From Haloechinothrix aidingensis (GTDB lineage Bacteria; Actinomycetota; Actinomycetes; Mycobacteriales; Pseudonocardiaceae): a stretch of DNA of 64,000 nucleotides. The stretch is taken from NCBI RefSeq assembly GCF_013450155.1, contig NZ_JACCKD010000004.1, positions 548,657-612,656 of the forward strand, in the 5' to 3' direction. A program made the position numbers and the translations under genes. A model generated the notes under the pieces. That model was not told the origin of the DNA. It made no database searches and saw only the letters and a list, made by a program, of their open reading frames with translations. Positions 17,342 to 25,279 of the stretch are shown one piece after another. How positions within the stretch are numbered: position 1 is the stretch's first letter; every line of letters begins with the position of its first letter.

Positions 17342-18117
17342 CGCAACTCCTTCAGGTGGTCGAGCAGCAGCCGGTTCACCTCGTCGGGCCGCTCCACGTT
17401 GGCCAGGTGCGCCGCGGGGTCGAGAACCTCCATGCGTGCGCCGGGCACCGACTCCGCGATCCGCCTCCCGTGATCGGGGGGTGTGGCCACGTCCTGCTCC
17501 CCCGCGATCACCAGCGTCGGCGCGGACACGGCCGGCAGCCCGCCCGCGATGTCCATGCCACCGATGGCCGCGCAGCACGAGGCGTACCCCTCGTCCGGGG
17601 TCGCCTCCACCATGCGCCGCAGCCGTTCCACCGTCTCCGGGTGTGCCGTGGCGCAGTCCGGGGTCAGCCAGCGGCCGACCACCGCCTCGGACACCGCGCG
17701 GGTGCCGTGCTCGCGGACCAGCCTGGCGCGTTCCGACCACGGCTGCGGGTCGAGCGCGGCCGAAGTGCAGCACAGCGCCAGGCTGGCGACCCGATCGGGG
17801 GCGTGCTGGGCAAGCCACATCCCGACCATCCCGCCGAGGGACAGGCCGACCCAGTGCACCTGCCCGCACCCGAGCGCGTCCAGCAGCGCCACCGCGTCGG
17901 CTCCGAGGTCGGCCATGCCGTACGGCCCTTCCGGTACCGGGGACAGGCCGTGCCCGCGGTGGTCGTAGCGCACCACCCGGTAGCCCGCGCCGAGCAGCGC
18001 GGGGACCTGCGGGGTCCACATCGTCCGGTCACTGCCCAGCGAACCACTCAGCACGACGGTCGGCGCGCCGTCACCCGCTGTGGGGACGGCGGTCTCCTGA
18101 TACAGCTCGACGCTCAT
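17338..18117 (-). CDS. pcaD: 3-oxoadipate enol-lactonase PcaD
   Basis: Alpha/beta hydrolase that opens 3-oxoadipate enol-lactone to 3-oxoadipate. Of 259 residues, Ser93 lies in GLSLGG and His237 in PAAHLANVE, with the acid in AGEQDVATP; SGSLGSDRTMW near residue 24 is typical of PcaD. It overlaps both pcaC and pcaB by 4 nt, so translation is coupled through this part of the operon. Cytosolic. Confidence 0.94.
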   Translation of the reverse strand: MSVELYQETAVPTAGDGAPTVVLSGSLGSDRTMWTPQVPALLGAGYRVVRYDHRGHGLSPVPEGPYGMADLGADAVALLDALGCGQVHWVGLSLGGMVGMWLAQHAPDRVASLALCCTSAALDPQPWSERARLVREHGTRAVSEAVVGRWLTPDCATAHPETVERLRRMVEATPDEGYASCCAAIGGMDIAGGLPAVSAPTLVIAGEQDVATPPDHGRRIAESVPGARMEVLDPAAHLANVERPDEVNRLLLDHLKELR

Positions 18118-19526
18118 GAACCACTCTCCTCGCTGTCCTGTCGCCGGTCCCGGGATGCCGGGGATGCACCGGCACGGTGCCTGGCGAGGGCCCGCTCGAC
18201 GAAGACGCCCGCGCTGCCCAGGTACCCGGCGGGATCGAGCAGCTCCGCGAGCCGCTGCCTGCTCAGGTACGTACCGACCAGCCCGTCGGCGGCGAGCACC
18301 TCGGCGAGCTCACGATGCTCGGCGACCGCGCGCCGGCAGCAGTCCGCGACGGCGTCGTGCGCGGCGAGCCTGCCGACCGGTCCCTGGCCCTGTCCCTGTC
18401 CCTGTCCCGCGACCTCCACCAGCTCGGTCGTCACCCGCTCGGCGAGCGGAAGTCCGCCCGCCGAGTCGAGATTCTCCCGCATCCGGGTGGGGTCGACCCG
18501 CAGGCGGTCGAGGCTGGTGCGTAGCCAGGCCACCGCCGAGCCGGTACTGCGCAACAGCTCGCCGAGCGGGCGCCACTCCGCGTGCCACGCTCCGGCCGCG
18601 CGCTGCAGCTCGTGCGCCGCGCTGCCGAGCAGCGTGCTCACCAGTCCGGGAGCCTGCGCGCTCGCGGCGGCTGCGGCGACGGCGGCGACGGGGTTGCGCT
18701 TGTGCGGCATCGCCGACGAGCCACCCGCGCCGGCATCGACCTCGAACGCCTCGGCGACCTCGGTCTGCGCGAGCACGGTGACATCCCGCGCGATCTTGGA
18801 CACCGCCGCACACACCGCGCCGAGCGCGGATGCGAGCTCGGCCACCCTGCTCCGGTCGGTGTGCCAGGGCAGGCCGGGGTCGGCCAGCTCGAGGTGCCCG
18901 GCGAGGGCGGTGACCACCTCGGGACCGTGTGCCCCCAGCGAGGCCAGCGTCCCCGTGGCACCGCCGAGCTGCACAGCCAGCCGCCCCCGCACGGTGGACA
19001 GCTGCTCGCGCGCCGCGCTCACCGCGGACAGCCAGCAGGCAGCCGTCAACCCGAACGTCACCGGCTGCGCCTGCTGCAGGAGCGTCCGGCCGGACTGCAC
19101 GGTAGCCGCGTGCTGCTCGGCGAGCCGGGCCAGCGCGTCCCCGCACCCGGCCAGCTCGCCGAGCAGCACGTCAAGCGCCCTGGCGGAGACCAGCATCGTG
19201 GCCGTGTCCAGAACGTCCTGGCTGGTCGCGCCGAAATGGACATACCGGCGCGCCTGCTCGTCCACTCGCGCGCTCAGCGCCCGGACCAGCGGGCCCGCCG
19301 GGTTGCCGATCCCGGTCGCCTCGGCGCCGAGCCCGGCCGGGTCGAAGTTCGACGCGCGGCACTGCCCGGCTATGCGCTCGGCATCGGCAGCCGGGAGCAG
19401 CCCGCAGTCCGCCTCGGCCCGCGCGAGCGCGGCCTCGAAGTCGAGCATCGCCTGGAGCCAGGCAGTGTCATCGACCTCGGCCCGCACCGGCCCTGCGGCG
19501 AGCATCGGATCGAACAGTTCAGACAT
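18114..19526 (-). CDS. pcaB: 3-carboxy-cis,cis-muconate cycloisomerase PcaB
   Basis: Fumarase/aspartase-superfamily lyase that cyclises 3-carboxymuconate to 4-carboxymuconolactone. The 470 residues include the superfamily signature SSAMPHKRNP at 270-279, the substrate loop FGATSQDVLDT near 98, and TGTLASLG near 191. ATG 19526 overlaps the pcaG stop by 8 bases. A short run of Gly-Gln repeats (GQGQGQGQG, near 385) comes from a simple-sequence DNA stretch and may vary between strains. Confidence 0.94.
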   Translation of the reverse strand: MSELFDPMLAAGPVRAEVDDTAWLQAMLDFEAALARAEADCGLLPAADAERIAGQCRASNFDPAGLGAEATGIGNPAGPLVRALSARVDEQARRYVHFGATSQDVLDTATMLVSARALDVLLGELAGCGDALARLAEQHAATVQSGRTLLQQAQPVTFGLTAACWLSAVSAAREQLSTVRGRLAVQLGGATGTLASLGAHGPEVVTALAGHLELADPGLPWHTDRSRVAELASALGAVCAAVSKIARDVTVLAQTEVAEAFEVDAGAGGSSAMPHKRNPVAAVAAAAASAQAPGLVSTLLGSAAHELQRAAGAWHAEWRPLGELLRSTGSAVAWLRTSLDRLRVDPTRMRENLDSAGGLPLAERVTTELVEVAGQGQGQGQGPVGRLAAHDAVADCCRRAVAEHRELAEVLAADGLVGTYLSRQRLAELLDPAGYLGSAGVFVERALARHRAGASPASRDRRQDSEESGS

Positions 19527-20088
19527 CGAAGAAGACTGTCTCGTATTCGCCCTGCACGTGCACGTCGAAGGTGTACCCGTCGGCGCTCGGCCGCGCGAGG
19601 AGGGTCTGCCTGCGGTCACGGGGCACCGTGCTCAGCACCGGGTCGGCCGCGTTGGCCTCGGGCCGGTCGGCGAAGTAGACCCGGGTGACGACCCGGTGCA
19701 GCATGCCGCGCGCGAAGACGGAGACGTCCACGTGCGGGGCTTGCGGCACCCCGGTCCGGTCCGGTACCCGGCCGGGTACCACGGTGAGGATGCCGTACTC
19801 ACCGCTGCGGGTGTCGCTGCGCCCGAACCCCCGGAAGCCGCTGTCGATCTCGGCCGAGCGGGGGTCCTCGGGGTGTGCGAAGCGCCCGTGCTCGTCACAC
19901 TGCCAGGTCTCCACGAGGGCGTCGGTGATCGGCTCACCGGCGCCGTCCAGTACCCGGCCCCGGAGCCACACCGATGACGGCGTGCCTTCCGGCACGACGA
20001 ACGGGCCGTCCTGCCAGGTCAACCCGATGTGCAGGTACGGGCCGACCGTCTGGGACGGGGTGCTGGGCAACGTGCTGCTAGTGGTCAT
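19519..20088 (-). CDS. pcaG: Protocatechuate 3,4-dioxygenase alpha subunit PcaG
   Basis: Alpha subunit of the intradiol dioxygenase that cleaves protocatechuate to 3-carboxymuconate. The 189 residues begin STPSQTVGPYLHIGL, the alpha-subunit hallmark, followed by LRGRVLDGAGEPITDALVETWQ and PHVDVSVFARGML. It lacks the full Tyr/His iron set, as expected for alpha. Its start overlaps the end of pcaH by 11 bases. Confidence 0.95.
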   Translation of the reverse strand: MTTSSTLPSTPSQTVGPYLHIGLTWQDGPFVVPEGTPSSVWLRGRVLDGAGEPITDALVETWQCDEHGRFAHPEDPRSAEIDSGFRGFGRSDTRSGEYGILTVVPGRVPDRTGVPQAPHVDVSVFARGMLHRVVTRVYFADRPEANAADPVLSTVPRDRRQTLLARPSADGYTFDVHVQGEYETVFFDV

Positions 20089-20815
20089 GGTCGTCGTCCT
20101 CGAACGGCGTGGCCTCGCGGCCGCGGAGCACGATGTCGAACTCGAACCCGAGCGCCCAGTGGTCGGTCGTGCGGTTCATGTCGAAGCGCGATACGAGCCT
20201 GCTCCTGGCCGCCTCCGGAACGGAGTTGAAGATCGGGTCCTGGTCGAAAAGGGGGTCGTCGGGAAAGTACATCTGCGTGACGAGCCGCTGGGTGAACGAC
20301 CTGCCGAACAGGGAGAAGTGAATGTGGGCCGGCCGCCACGCGTTGTGGTGGTTCTTCCACGGATAGGCGCCCGGTTTGATCGTGGTGAACTCGTACCGCC
20401 CGTGCTCGTCGGTCAACGTGCGCCCCACCCCGTCGAAGTTCGGGTCCAGCGGACAGGGCCAGACGTCCGCGTCGTGCCGGTACCGGCCACCGGCGTTGGC
20501 CTGCCAGATCTCCACGAGCGAGTTCGGCACGGCCCGGCCGTCGCCGTCGAGCACCCTGCCGTGCACCACGATCCGCTGCCCGATGGGTTCGCCGGGGTGC
20601 TGCACCGTCAGGTCGTTGTCCCGCTCTCCGATGCGCCCCTCACCGAGCACCGGACCGGTGATCTCCGTGACCGACTGCGGCAGCGTCAGCGGCCGCCGCA
20701 CCGGATGGCGCAGCGCGGTCGACCGGTAGCCGGGGGAGTCCAGCGGTGGGTGTGTCCCATCGGGGTCGGGCCGGTAGGGGGGCGACGCGCGGGTCCGCTG
20801 CTCCCGGGCGCTCAC
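20078..20815 (-). CDS. pcaH: Protocatechuate 3,4-dioxygenase beta subunit PcaH
   Basis: Iron-binding beta subunit of protocatechuate 3,4-dioxygenase, 245 residues. It carries the family's iron ligands: one Tyr in GGRYRHDADVWP, a second in KPGAYPWKNHHNAWRPAHIH, and the two His of the same segment (H...H in RPAHIHFSLFG). GTG 20815 overlaps the thiolase stop as GTGA. The frame is open far upstream, but that part lies inside the thiolase gene. The C-terminus ends in an Asp/His-rich tail. Confidence 0.95.
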   Translation of the reverse strand: MSAREQRTRASPPYRPDPDGTHPPLDSPGYRSTALRHPVRRPLTLPQSVTEITGPVLGEGRIGERDNDLTVQHPGEPIGQRIVVHGRVLDGDGRAVPNSLVEIWQANAGGRYRHDADVWPCPLDPNFDGVGRTLTDEHGRYEFTTIKPGAYPWKNHHNAWRPAHIHFSLFGRSFTQRLVTQMYFPDDPLFDQDPIFNSVPEAARSRLVSRFDMNRTTDHWALGFEFDIVLRGREATPFEDDDHDH

Positions 20816-21999
20816 GGCTGGACCCCTTCGACGACCACCGCGAGACCCTGACCCACGCCGATGCACAGCGCGGCGAGCCCCCACCTGCCGCCGGAGCGCC
20901 GTAGCTGGTGGGCCAGCTGGGTGATGACCCGCCCACCGGAGGCGCCGAGCGGGTGACCGATCGCGATCGCCCCGCCGTTGATGTTGACGATCTCCGGGTC
21001 GAGCTCGGGCCAGTCGGCGAGGCAGGCAAGCGACTGCGCGGCGAAGGCCTCGTTCAGCTCCACAGCGGCCAGGTCCGACCAGCCGATCCCGGCACGCCGC
21101 AGCGCGGTCTCCGCCGCCTGGACGGGCCCGATGCCGAACACGTGCGGATCCACACCGGCCGCGCCGCGCCCGGCGACCCGCGCCAGCGGCGTACACCCCA
21201 GCCGGCCGGCCGCGGCCTCGTCGCCGAGCAGCAACGCGGCCGCGCCGTCGTTGAGCGGCGAGGAGTTGCCCGCGGTCACGGTGCCGTCCGCGCGGAAGAC
21301 CGGCTTGAGCGCGGCCAGCTTGTCCAGCGAGGTGTCTCCGCGCATCGACTCGTCCCGGCTCAGCTCCGTCCCGGGCACGGCGACGACATGGCTGTCGTAG
21401 AAGCCGTCGTCCCAGGCCCGTGCCGCCCGCTGGTGGCTGCGCAGCGCGAACTCGTCCTGCCGGGCACGGTCGATCTTGTACTGCTCGGCGAGGATCTCGG
21501 TGCCCTCCCCCAGCGACACCGTCCACTCCTCCGGCATGTCCGGGTTCGTCATGCGCCAGCCGAGCGTGCTCGAGTGCAGCGTCGCGTGACCGGCAGGGAA
21601 CCCCTTCTCCGGTTTCGGCAGCACCCAGGGTGCCCTGCTCATCGACTCGACGCCGCCCGCGGCGACCAGCGAGGCATCCCCGAGGGCGATCGTGCGGGAG
21701 GCCTGCATCACCGCGTCCATGCTCGAGCCGCACAGCCGGTTGACGGTCGTCGCCGGGACCGATGTGGGCCAGCCGGCGAGCAGCGCGGCCATCCGGGCCA
21801 CGTTGCGATTGTCCTCCCCCGCCTGGTTGGCGTCGCCGAGACACACCTCGTCGACGGTCGCCGGGTCGCAGGAGGTGCGTTCGGCGAGCGCACCGAGCAC
21901 GCCCGCGGCCAGATCGTCCGGCCGCACCCCGGACAGCCCGCCGCCGTGCCGGCCGAACGGGGTCCGCACCCCGTCGTAGATGTACACCTCGTTGGTCAT
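20812..21999 (-). CDS. pcaF: 3-oxoadipyl-CoA thiolase (acetyl-CoA acyltransferase) PcaF
   Basis: Last step of the beta-ketoadipate pathway: cleaves 3-oxoadipyl-CoA to succinyl-CoA and acetyl-CoA. The 395 residues contain the acyl-accepting Cys90 (NRLCGSSMD), GHPLGASGGR and the C-terminal catalytic CIGVGQG. The same reaction ends phenylacetate degradation (PaaJ). No paaJ is present in the nearby paa genes, so this enzyme could serve both routes. A 42-bp gap to pcaJ is the largest inside the operon. Confidence 0.93.
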   Translation of the reverse strand: MTNEVYIYDGVRTPFGRHGGGLSGVRPDDLAAGVLGALAERTSCDPATVDEVCLGDANQAGEDNRNVARMAALLAGWPTSVPATTVNRLCGSSMDAVMQASRTIALGDASLVAAGGVESMSRAPWVLPKPEKGFPAGHATLHSSTLGWRMTNPDMPEEWTVSLGEGTEILAEQYKIDRARQDEFALRSHQRAARAWDDGFYDSHVVAVPGTELSRDESMRGDTSLDKLAALKPVFRADGTVTAGNSSPLNDGAAALLLGDEAAAGRLGCTPLARVAGRGAAGVDPHVFGIGPVQAAETALRRAGIGWSDLAAVELNEAFAAQSLACLADWPELDPEIVNINGGAIAIGHPLGASGGRVITQLAHQLRRSGGRWGLAALCIGVGQGLAVVVEGVQP

Positions 22000-22041
22000 G
22001 CCGGTCCTTCCCTGCTCGGCTTTCCCGCTCAGCTTCCCTGC

Positions 22042-22839
22042 TCAGCCATCGTTGCCGTCCGGACCCCCGGTGAGCGCGCGCAACGCCGTCAGCTCCCCGG
22101 CCGTCGGGGCCGTCGTGGTGCCCACCTCCGAGGCGACAGCGAGCTCCCAGCCGGTGGCCTCGCGTACCTGCTGCACGGTCACGCCGGGATGAACCTGCTC
22201 GAGCACCAGCTCGGCGGTGCCGGGGTCCGGCCGGAACACCCCGAGGTCGGTGATCACCATCGTGGGCCCGGCGCCCGGCAGGCCGAGACGTGCGCGGTCA
22301 CCGGCGCCCGACCCGTGCCCGACCGAGGTCACGAAGTCCACCTTGTCCACGAAGCTACGCCTGCTCTGCTTGACGACGATGAACACCTCGCGGCACGAGG
22401 CCGCGATCTCGGGGGCGCCTCCGGCCCCCGGCAGCCGCACCCGGGGATTCGCGTAGTCGCCGCCGATGACGGTCGTGTTGATGTTGCCGAACCGGTCGAG
22501 CTGGGCCGCGGAGAGGAACCCGACGTCGATCCGGCCGGGTTGCAGCCAGTAGTTGAACACCTCGGGGACGCCGACCACCGCGTCCGCTGTCTCGGCAAGG
22601 ATGCCGTCGCCGATGGACAGCGGCAGGCTGTCCGGTTTGGCACCCAGCGCACCGGACTCGTAGATCAGCGTCAGGTTCGGCGCGTGGCCGCGCCGCGCCA
22701 GGTTGGCAGCCGTGGACGGCAGGCCGATCCCGACGAAGCACGACGTGCCGTCGCGTAGCGCGCGTGCCGCGGCGACCGACATCATCTCGCTCGCGGTGTG
22801 GGCGGCGTGCCCGCTCGTCTCCACGCTCGTCCCGGTCAT
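22042..22839 (-). CDS. pcaJ: 3-oxoadipate CoA-transferase beta subunit PcaJ
   Basis: Subunit B of the succinyl-CoA:3-oxoadipate CoA-transferase, 265 residues. The catalytic glutamate lies in YESGALGAKP. The family motif FVGIGLPSTAANLA near residue 33 and GRIDVGFLSAAQLDRFGNINT near 105 are present. The ATG overlaps the pcaI stop by 4 nt. It has a longer N-terminus than average (about 25 residues before the conserved core). Confidence 0.93.
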   Translation of the reverse strand: MTGTSVETSGHAAHTASEMMSVAAARALRDGTSCFVGIGLPSTAANLARRGHAPNLTLIYESGALGAKPDSLPLSIGDGILAETADAVVGVPEVFNYWLQPGRIDVGFLSAAQLDRFGNINTTVIGGDYANPRVRLPGAGGAPEIAASCREVFIVVKQSRRSFVDKVDFVTSVGHGSGAGDRARLGLPGAGPTMVITDLGVFRPDPGTAELVLEQVHPGVTVQQVREATGWELAVASEVGTTTAPTAGELTALRALTGGPDGNDG

Positions 22840-23639
22840 GCCAGCACCGCCTCCGTCAACCAGTTCTCGAACGTTGCCCTGTCCCTGCTGATCGCGTCCC
22901 ACTCCTGGTAGTAGGTGTTGTCCCGGTCGCTGTAGCCCTGCGCGTACGACGGGTGGGCACCGCCTGCGACCTCGGCGACGGCCGTCACGGCCCAGGACGG
23001 CAGCACGACCTGACCCGGAACCGGGGCCAGCTCGTCGGTGACCTCCTCGACGGTGACGATACTGCGCCCAGCTGCCAGCACCGCCTCCTTCTGCACCCCG
23101 ACCAGTCCCCACATCTGGACGTTTCCCGCCCGGTCGGCCCGCTGCGCGTGGATGACGGTGACATCCGGGTTGATCGCCGGAACCGCGGTGAGCCGCTCGC
23201 CGGTGAACGGGCAGGTGATCGGCTTGATCGTGGTGGTGACCGACGGCAGGTCGGTGCCGGTGTAGCCGCGCATCACGGCGAAGGGCAGCCCCGAGGCTCC
23301 CGCGACGTAGCGGTTGGCCATCCCGGCGTGACTGTGCTCCTCGAGCTCCAGTGGCGCGGGCCAGGCGTTCTGCACCGCGTCCCGGAACCGGTGCAGGGAG
23401 CCGACGCCGGGGTTGCCGCCCCAGGAGAAGACCAGCTTCCGCGCGCAGCCCGCGCCGATCATCTGGTCGTAGACGATGTCCGGGGTCATACGCACCAGGG
23501 TGAGATCCCGCCTGCCCCGGCGGATGATCTCGTGCCCCGCCGCGACCGGGATGAGGTGGGTGAACCCCTCGAGGGCCACCTGGTCCCCGTCGTTGACCAG
23601 CTCGGTCACCGCTTCGGCGAGCGTCACGATCTCGGCCAC
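22836..23639 (-). CDS. pcaI: 3-oxoadipate CoA-transferase alpha subunit PcaI
   Basis: Subunit A of the 3-oxoadipate CoA-transferase, 267 residues. It starts with the CoA-transferase I motif AEAVTELVNDGDQVALEGFT, followed by GAGCARKLVFSWGGNPGVGS and HAQRADRAGNVQMWG. It is the first gene of the pca operon, preceded by GAGGTGATG. Upstream lie a strong promoter and two palindromes. Activation of 3-oxoadipate precedes thiolysis by PcaF. Confidence 0.93.
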   Translation of the reverse strand: MAEIVTLAEAVTELVNDGDQVALEGFTHLIPVAAGHEIIRRGRRDLTLVRMTPDIVYDQMIGAGCARKLVFSWGGNPGVGSLHRFRDAVQNAWPAPLELEEHSHAGMANRYVAGASGLPFAVMRGYTGTDLPSVTTTIKPITCPFTGERLTAVPAINPDVTVIHAQRADRAGNVQMWGLVGVQKEAVLAAGRSIVTVEEVTDELAPVPGQVVLPSWAVTAVAEVAGGAHPSYAQGYSDRDNTYYQEWDAISRDRATFENWLTEAVLA

Positions 23640-23661
23640 GTCATCACCTCACGCAGTCAAG

Positions 23662-23722
23662 TGTGCGTATGCCGCACATATGTTCTTAATATGAACATAG
23701 CGCCTCACCGGGGGCGCGTCAA
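23662..23722 (-). promoter_or_regulatory. pca operon promoter with two overlapping palindromic operators
   Basis: On the minus strand TTGACG (23717-23722) and TATGTT (23694-23699) are 17 bp apart, a near-consensus promoter. The palindrome TATGTTC-N7-GAACATA (23679-23699) covers the -10 box, and TGTGCG-N5-CGCACA (23662-23678) lies directly downstream. The second resembles the IclR-type site at 10416-10432. The arrangement favours repression, or inducer-dependent control by the IclR regulator that ends this operon. Confidence 0.72.
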
Positions 23723-23764
23723 TCCCGGCGCCGACCCGAGCGACCGCCTGGTATGTTCGACACG

Positions 23765-24649
23765 ATGTCCTCCCCCACGGGTGTGCCTCGCCTGAGCTTC
23801 CGGGGCAGGCAAGCCGCTACGGGGCGCGCACTCGTCATGGCGATCGTCAACAGGACGCCGGACTCCTTCTACGACTCGGGTGCCACCTACGGCTTTCGCG
23901 AGGCGATGGACGCGGTCGAGCGGGCCGTCGCCGACGGCGCCGACATCGTCGACATCGGCGGCGTGAAGGCCGGCCCCGGACCCGACGTCGGTATCGACGA
24001 GGAGATCCGCCGCGTGGCGCCACTGGTGACCGCCGTCCGTGCGCGCTTTCCCGACCTGATCATCAGCGTGGACACCTGGCGCGCCGAGGTCGGCAGGCGT
24101 GCCTGCGAAGAGGGCGCGGACCTGCTCAACGACACCTGGCAAGGCGTCGACCCGGGGCTGGCCGAGGTGGCAGCCGAGTTCGGTGCGGGGTATGTCTGCT
24201 CGCACACCGGTGGCGCGACGCCCCGCACCAGGCCACATCGCGTGCACTACCCGGACGTGGTGCGCGCGGTGCTCGACGAGCTCGTGCGCAGGGCAGAGCA
24301 GGTCGTCGAACTGGGCGTCCCTCGAGAGGGTGTACTCATCGACCCCACGCACGACTTCGGCAAGAACACCTGGCACAGCCTCGAGCTGCTGCGCAGGACA
24401 CGTGAGCTGACCACGACACCGTGGCCCGTACTGATGGCGCTGTCCAATAAGGACTTCGTCGGCGAGACCCTCGGCGTCGAGCTCGCCGAGCGGGCGGACG
24501 GCACGCTCGCGGCGACGACCGTAGCTGCCTGGGAAGGCGCGGCGGCGTTCCGCGCCCACGACACCCGGCGCACCAGGCAGGTCGTCGACATGGTCGCGAG
24601 CATGCGCGGGACCCGCCCGCCAGCCAGGAACGTGCGCGGGCTGGCCTGA
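23765..24649 (+). CDS. Dihydropteroate synthase homologue (FolP2-like)
   Basis: TIM-barrel pterin-binding protein of the dihydropteroate synthase family, which joins pterin pyrophosphate and p-aminobenzoate. The 294 residues include MAIVNRTPDSFYDSGATYGF, DGADIVDIGGVKAGPG and ISVDTWRAEVGRRAC. It resembles the second, divergent actinobacterial copy (FolP2) in having GGVKAGPG instead of the usual GGESTRPG, so true DHPS activity is doubtful. ATG 23765 is 7 nt after TATGTT, as in leaderless transcripts; ATG 23753 would add four residues. No other folate genes are nearby. Confidence 0.85.
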   Translation: MSSPTGVPRLSFRGRQAATGRALVMAIVNRTPDSFYDSGATYGFREAMDAVERAVADGADIVDIGGVKAGPGPDVGIDEEIRRVAPLVTAVRARFPDLIISVDTWRAEVGRRACEEGADLLNDTWQGVDPGLAEVAAEFGAGYVCSHTGGATPRTRPHRVHYPDVVRAVLDELVRRAEQVVELGVPREGVLIDPTHDFGKNTWHSLELLRRTRELTTTPWPVLMALSNKDFVGETLGVELAERADGTLAATTVAAWEGAAAFRAHDTRRTRQVVDMVASMRGTRPPARNVRGLA

Positions 24650-24769
24650 GGCGTATCCCTGAAGCACCCCGTGTACGCAACGCCCCGCGGGTCGGGTGGA
24701 TCCACACCACCCGAACGGGCATAGTGATGAACTCGCCCGGATGACGTTCGAGGACGAGAGGAACACACT

Positions 24770-25213
24770 GTGAAGCGCCCGGCCGTCGTCGTGCTTGCCG
24801 CGACCTTCCTCACCGCTTGCACCAGCGGTGCCGACGACCCAGCCGCGCCCGCGGATCCTCCCTCGGCACCTCCCTCTCGCTCCCCGTCACCGTCCCCGCA
24901 GCAGGAACCGGACTCCACCGTCGTGCACGTGCGGGTGAGTGGACCGCAGGACACCGTCATGCTGGTCGCGCGGGACGGCCAGCGGTCACAGGTGGAACTG
25001 GAGGGAGAGCCGTTCGACTTCGAGTTCACCGAGTCGGGGACCGCGCCGGGGCACCTGGACATCAGGGTGTTCGCCAAGTCCGAGCACCCCGAGGAGGAGC
25101 CGGTCCGCTGCTCGATCTCGCTCGACGGGGAAGTCGCCATCGAGGACTCGGCGTCCACCGTCGACGAGAACGGGATCGCCGAGGTCAGCTGCACCCTCGC
25201 CCGCTCGACCTAG
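24770..25213 (+). CDS. Secreted lipoprotein, MmpS-like C-terminus
   Basis: A 147-residue exported lipoprotein. The N-terminal signal peptide ends in the lipobox LTAC (Cys17), followed by a Pro/Ser-rich linker to about residue 50 and a beta-rich domain. The end (PVRCSISLDGEVAIEDSAST, then AEVSC) resembles the C-terminal disulfide half of MmpS-type periplasmic proteins, with Cys at about 119 and 142. GTG start after GAGAGG. No transporter gene is adjacent, and function is unknown. Confidence 0.78.
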   Translation: MKRPAVVVLAATFLTACTSGADDPAAPADPPSAPPSRSPSPSPQQEPDSTVVHVRVSGPQDTVMLVARDGQRSQVELEGEPFDFEFTESGTAPGHLDIRVFAKSEHPEEEPVRCSISLDGEVAIEDSASTVDENGIAEVSCTLARST

Positions 25214-25279
25214 CGGTTGCTCCAGGGCCGGACATGCCACAGCGGCCGGTCCGGCCGCCCTCCGGCGTACGGGTCCGCC

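Noticed and set aside
18395..18420. Functional microsatellite in pcaB
   Set aside because: The Gly-Gln run is short and in frame inside an otherwise normal PcaB. It is noted in the gene entry but is not evidence of phase variation.
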